This document shows positions 37,711 to 40,894 of a stretch of DNA of 40,894 bases, piece by piece. Below the pieces are notes generated by a model that was not told the origin of the DNA, ran no database searches, and saw nothing but the letters and a program-made list of their open reading frames with translations. Position numbers and translations under genes: made by a program. The DNA is from Isosphaeraceae bacterium EP7 (lineage in GTDB: Bacteria; Planctomycetota; Planctomycetia; Isosphaerales; Isosphaeraceae), in NCBI GenBank assembly GCA_038400315.1, contig CP151670.1:1-40894 (forward strand), given 5' to 3'. How positions within the stretch are numbered: the stretch's first letter is position 1; every line of letters starts with the position of its first letter.

Positions 37711-37956
37711 CCCGTCATGAGCTCTGAGGCTTCGCGAGATGCGGGGTTCGTGGTTCCTTGGGGACGATCTTCTCTGTGAACGCTCAGACTCGACGCTGGC
37801 GTCTCTAGAAGCGGCCCGGATCATCCATCTTAGTAACCCCAATAAGAGGGTCGCCGTCTTTCACAATGCGTAGCAGGCATTTAGGGCGTTCACCTACGGT
37901 CATAAAGTCCCTGTTAGCTTCCGGTCGTCCCAAGTCTCAATCTGATCAACGGGACT

Positions 37957-38271
37957 TCAGCGATCGGCCTCGGCAGTCCAACCGTAGGGAGTGTAGCGGC
38001 AATCGAGTGTGCCGTCGTCGAACAGATCGATTAATGCATAGCCTTCGGGGAATCCCCGGTTCTTGCCCCTCCACCAGCTGCCGCAGACGGCCCCGTTGCA
38101 ATAGAAGTGGATCCCCTTGATCTCGACGTGCTCCACCTGGTGGAGGTGCCCGCTCAGGCAGGCCCTCACGTTCGGGTGCCGGGAGAGCAGGTCGACGATC
38201 AGCCCCGCGTCGGCGTGGATGTGGCCCTCCTCGATCGCGCTGTTGCCGGACAACCCCCTCGACCGGTTCAT
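37957..38271 (-). pseudogene. C-terminal remnant of a metallophosphoesterase
   Basis: A 104-codon frame containing LSGHLHQVEHVEIKGIHFYC, the GHxH metal motif of calcineurin-like phosphoesterases, followed by the usual C-terminal strands (GYALIDLFDDGTLDCRYTP). The two N-terminal metal motifs (DxH, GD, GNH) are absent, so the enzyme is about half its normal length. The possible ATG at 38271 lies inside the palindrome at 38270-38288. Read as a truncated gene at a rearrangement point. The 246 bp before the caspase gene end hold nothing convincing. Confidence 0.7.
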
Positions 38272-38288
38272 TATGCATTCTGCATAAT
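38270..38288. repeat. Perfect palindrome at the truncation point
   Basis: ATTATGCA (38270-38277) pairs with TGCATAAT (38281-38288) around TTC. It is AT-rich in G+C-rich surroundings and lies exactly where the metallophosphoesterase remnant begins, so it may mark an insertion or recombination site. Confidence 0.5.
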
Positions 38289-38380
38289 TCGCCTGCCCAA
38301 GGCGATGGGCGTCGCGACTTCGGAAGAGTTTAACCGTCTAATCCCCCCTTGATCGCAAGAATTGCAGGAGGGGTCGCCGA

Positions 38381-38971
38381 TCAGACCAACCGCTTGCCGG
38401 CGATCACCAGCACCCCGGCCAGGCCGACCATCAGGAGGGATGACGGCTCCGGGGCGGCCCTGTTGGCCGATAGGCTGGCTCTCGTTACGGTGGTGGCCGG
38501 GAAGATGCCTACGGACCTGATCGCGGACGCAAAGATCGAAGTCCCGTAGCCGAAAATGCCGGATTCGAAGAAGTTGCCCGTCGGATCGAGAAACTCATAA
38601 CTGGCGGAACTCGAGCCCGACGTCCCCCCGGTGCCGTAGCTTAAGAAGAGAGAATCCGACCCCTGGCCCGCGACAGAGTCCCGATAATTGAACCGCAGGT
38701 TCGTTGAGTTGCCGCGTTGATAGATCGCTTCAACGCCGCCGACGTTGATGCTGGCGAAGTCGATTCGGCCATTGGCCAGGTCGCCGAAGGCCGTGAACGA
38801 TGCCTGGCCGGGACCGGAGAAGTCGATGACGTCGTCAGGGGAGCCGGGCTGCGCGATACGCTGCTCACCAATGACGTAGCCCGAGACCATACCGCTTATC
38901 GTGTCGGCGCGGGTCTGCGTGGCGGCCATAAAAAGGACGAAGATGGCGGCCGATCCGCAAAACATTCTCAT
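38381..38971 (-). CDS. PEP-CTERM sorted exported protein
   Basis: A 196-aa secreted protein. Signal peptide at 1-22 (MFCGSAAIFVLFMAATQTRA). C-terminal PEP-CTERM signal: APEPSSLLMVGLAGVLVIAG followed by KRLV, the Pro-Glu-Pro motif, membrane helix and basic tail recognised by exosortase. AAGGA 7 nt before the ATG. The middle is a beta-rich domain with Gly/Ser/Asn repeats. PEP-CTERM proteins mark Gram-negative-type, exopolysaccharide-forming hosts such as planctomycetes. It is probably host-derived. Confidence 0.8.
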   Translation of the reverse strand: MRMFCGSAAIFVLFMAATQTRADTISGMVSGYVIGEQRIAQPGSPDDVIDFSGPGQASFTAFGDLANGRIDFASINVGGVEAIYQRGNSTNLRFNYRDSVAGQGSDSLFLSYGTGGTSGSSSASYEFLDPTGNFFESGIFGYGTSIFASAIRSVGIFPATTVTRASLSANRAAPEPSSLLMVGLAGVLVIAGKRLV

Positions 38972-39139
38972 ATGATCTTCCTTGTGAGATCCTTCGCTTC
39001 ACTGCGGCACCTCGCCACCAACGCGGCATGATGAAAGCGACGGATGTCCTCAGCAAGGAGCGGGTCCTAGACGTTTCGTATTTCCCCCTTTGCATCCTTT
39101 ATCATGGCCGCTCGGCATGCGATCCGACGCCTAATCACT

Positions 39140-39543
39140 CTAGCGGGGGTCGCCCGCATGCAGTCGCTTCGGCTCGGCCCCTTCCCTGTCGATGAGCCAG
39201 GTGGGGATAGCCGCTGCCCTGGCCTGATTGGCGAGTCCTTCGACCTTCGCGATCGGGGGAGGAACGGGTGGAAGACCAGGCAGAGGTCTGCCCCTTCCCT
39301 GAACATTGCGGCGTTGCGGATCGGGCCGGCCATCTAGCCGAGTTCGTCCCATCGTGCGGGGTGTTCCTCGCAGGCGATGCCCAGCTCCTGACAGGCCAGC
39401 TTGAAGGCCTGATCGACGCCTCTGGCACCGCCATGGACGATGACCAGGTCGGGACCATGCTCGGCGATCAGAAGCTTAAGGATCGTGGTGGTCATCGTCG
39501 GGCGAAGACTCCAGTCTCGATCGCCCGTGACGATTACTCTCAT
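39140..39543 (-). pseudogene. Broken DUF2493/SLOG-family gene
   Basis: The start MRVIVTGDRDWSLRPTMTTT and VIVHGGARGVDQAFKLACQE match DUF2493, a SLOG-superfamily nucleotide-binding domain. The frame stops at TAG (39334-39336) after HPARWDELG, then continues in frame as MAGPIRNAAMFREGADLCLV, the expected next segment. A further shift near 39245 is needed to reach the C-terminal VEGLANQARAAAIPTWLIDR. So one nonsense and one frameshift disable the gene. SLOG proteins sense nucleotides or act in conflict systems. Confidence 0.7.
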
Positions 39544-39700
39544 TGGGCTCCCTCGCGAATTCGGGGAGATTAGACGGGCTAAACCCCCTCCGTAAATCTC
39601 GGAATCTTGCCGGACGTTTGCACCGTCCAACCCCCTCCCCCGCTCCTTCGAAGTACGCCCCATCGCCGCCATGCTCCGAGGCAGCCCGCAAGCAGAGATC

Positions 39701-40096
39701 TCACCCGCTCCCCGGCTCCCCGAAGCATGCCGCCAGCACGATGATCATCCCGAGACCTGTGAAGCAGACCGGGCAGAACCACATCTGCGAGAGCGACGAG
39801 CCGCAGGCAACGCCCGGTTCATCCGGATCATAGAGGACCTCGATCAGTTCGCCGACGGGAGGCCCGCCGCTGCCGCTGGTCAGTCGAGCCCGGTGTCGCT
39901 CCCCGGAGATCCGGCCCTCGAACTCGACGTCGATCTCGGGGACGGTATCCACGTCCCCCTCGGAGGCGACCACGACGGCGACGGTCCGGATGCCCGACCT
40001 CGCGAGTCGGAAGGATCGTCTGGCCCTGGTCAGACCGACAATGAGGATGGCCACGCCGAAGGCGACCATCACGATTCGCAGTATGGTCGTCCCCAT
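39701..40096 (-). CDS. DUF3592-like membrane protein
   Basis: A 131-aa protein with two transmembrane segments (about 6-21, VAFGVAILIVGLT, and about 105-125, FCPVCFTGLGMIIVLAACF) flanking a beta-rich extracytosolic domain containing VAVVVASEGDVDT and VGELIEVLYDPDEPG, the DUF3592 pattern. AGGAGG lies 7 nt before the ATG at 40096. Function of the family is unknown. It is the last gene before the end of the window. Confidence 0.7.
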   Translation of the reverse strand: MGTTILRIVMVAFGVAILIVGLTRARRSFRLARSGIRTVAVVVASEGDVDTVPEIDVEFEGRISGERHRARLTSGSGGPPVGELIEVLYDPDEPGVACGSSLSQMWFCPVCFTGLGMIIVLAACFGEPGSG

Positions 40097-40894
40097 CTGC
40101 TCGCCTCCTCTCTCGTCAAGCTATCTGTGAAGCATGGCCTCACCCCTACCCTGCCCTCCGGTGCCTACCTCGGCAAGAACCCAGTTTTCGTAATGGACTC
40201 AGGGCGACTCGACATCCAGCATGCCCCCCCTCCCCTACCCCGATCCGCGACGCCACCTCGACTCCTCGACCCACTCAAGCACCGTGGTCCTTGCGCCCCA
40301 AGGAACCACGGAACGACAGCCCCAAACCCACAAAGGCCGCTAGACCTCAAGTTCGCGAGTACCATGGTCCCACCACCCTAACGAACCAAACTCCCATCGC
40401 ACTAAAGTTCGTCGGGATTCTGGAACGATGGTTCCATGACCCTTTAGGGTGAGAGTACGTTGGATCTAAAGTCCCGGAGTTCCTTCGTGCGTGGGTCCAT
40501 TGGTACTTATGGGCAATGGTTCTAGAGGACAATAGAGCCAAAGCGCCATGGAACCTTCGGACGTCGGTTCTCATGCACTCTGGCCCCCGCGAACCAAGGT
40601 GCAACGGGATTGCCGGATCTTAGGAACCATGGCACCACCGATCTCCAGGGCCGAAGGTCTGAAGGGTCATGGCACTCCAGGACCTCTGCCCTCCGGCGAC
40701 AAAGTTCCACGGGACCGACGTGCTGTGGCACTCAGAGCCCTCGGTGCTTTAGGCCGGTCGAACTGAGGTGCTCTGGAGCCGAAGGTTTTTGGCTCGAAGG
40801 GGCCAAAGCCCCGATGGGCCGTAGGACTGAAGGAGCATAGAACTCAAGCCCCGAAGTCCCGCTGCCGATTGACTGAAGACGGAGGGACTTAGGG
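40097..40894. other. Non-coding region with degenerate short repeats at the window end
   Basis: About 800 bp without a credible gene. From about 40290 on, short motifs recur in degenerate form: CCATGG (40362, 40547, 40628), GGAACC/GGTTCC-like words (40299, 40430, 40550, 40623), AAAGTTC (40404, 40701) and TGGCACTC (40669, 40726). The spacing is irregular. If the molecule is circular this region is immediately upstream of parA, where centromere arrays for RHH-type partition proteins are normally found. That link is inference. Confidence 0.5.

Noticed and set aside
39067-39333. Independent 88-aa gene starting at MAGPIRN
   Set aside because: It is the in-frame continuation of the interrupted DUF2493 gene rather than a separate start.
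1-40894. CRISPR array, tRNA or rRNA genes
   Set aside because: No regularly spaced repeat with unique spacers and no cloverleaf-like segment was seen; a covariance scan would be decisive for tRNA.

Overview
The window looks like a phage-plasmid-type replicon, or a prophage carrying plasmid functions, from a planctomycete, probably of the Isosphaeraceae type. The support is high G+C content with long antisense mirror ORFs, a PEP-CTERM secreted protein, caspase-like proteins, an EACC1 conflict-system component, and very frequent ATGA/TGATG gene overlaps. No tRNA, rRNA or CRISPR array was found. Position 1 is the first base of parA, so this may be a complete circular sequence cut at parA; this cannot be proven from the text.

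Layout. (1) 1-2.2 kb: parA with a ribbon-helix-helix ParB-like partner, a duplicated fragment of that partner, and two coupled membrane-protein genes. (2) 2.2-2.5 kb: a non-coding block with a 126-bp-spaced direct repeat and nested hairpins. (3) 2.5-6.3 kb (-): a tightly coupled operon of an XRE regulator, an HExxH metallopeptidase, a ComEC-like metallo-beta-lactamase-fold protein and a small protein. (4) 6.4-8.2 kb (-): a secreted caspase-like protein and a membrane-anchored partner. (5) 8.2-8.9 kb: non-coding with several hairpins. (6) 8.9-13.7 kb (-): a lambda-like early module of XRE repressor, small protein, excisionase-like HTH, Rep/O-like initiator, DnaB helicase and a small protein, with iterons and paired 13-mers inside the initiator gene. 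(7) 13.85-14.85 kb (+): tyrosine recombinase. (8) 14.9-16.9 kb (-): a small-gene operon with two tandem PC4-like ssDNA-binding proteins. (9) 17.1-19.1 kb (+): a run of very small genes behind a possible leader-peptide/hairpin attenuator. (10) 19.3-20.4 kb (-): an AT-richer cassette with an Mrr-type nuclease. (11) 21.1-34.2 kb (-): a virion module of small and large terminase, portal, scaffold, decoration protein, major capsid protein, putative connector and large surface or tail-fibre-like proteins; no tail-tube, tape-measure or lysis gene is recognisable. (12) 34.3-35.3 kb (+): a divergent winged-helix/zinc-ribbon regulator with a visible promoter. (13) 35.4-37.7 kb (+): an EACC1 gene with an apparent frameshift, followed by a membrane-anchored caspase. 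(14) 37.9-40.1 kb (-): a metallophosphoesterase remnant, a PEP-CTERM protein, a broken DUF2493/SLOG gene and a DUF3592 membrane protein. (15) 40.1-40.9 kb: non-coding, rich in degenerate short motifs; it would lie directly upstream of parA if the molecule is circular.

How the parts fit: the partition genes and the Rep/DnaB/iteron origin would maintain the element as a replicon, the recombinase could integrate it, and the terminase-capsid block would package it. The cargo contains three separate protease-centred modules and an Mrr nuclease, which suggests anti-phage or inter-element conflict functions. The strongest novelty candidates are the origin embedded in the rep gene, the XRE-metallopeptidase-MBL operon, the EACC1-caspase pair, and a capsid module without a recognisable tail.
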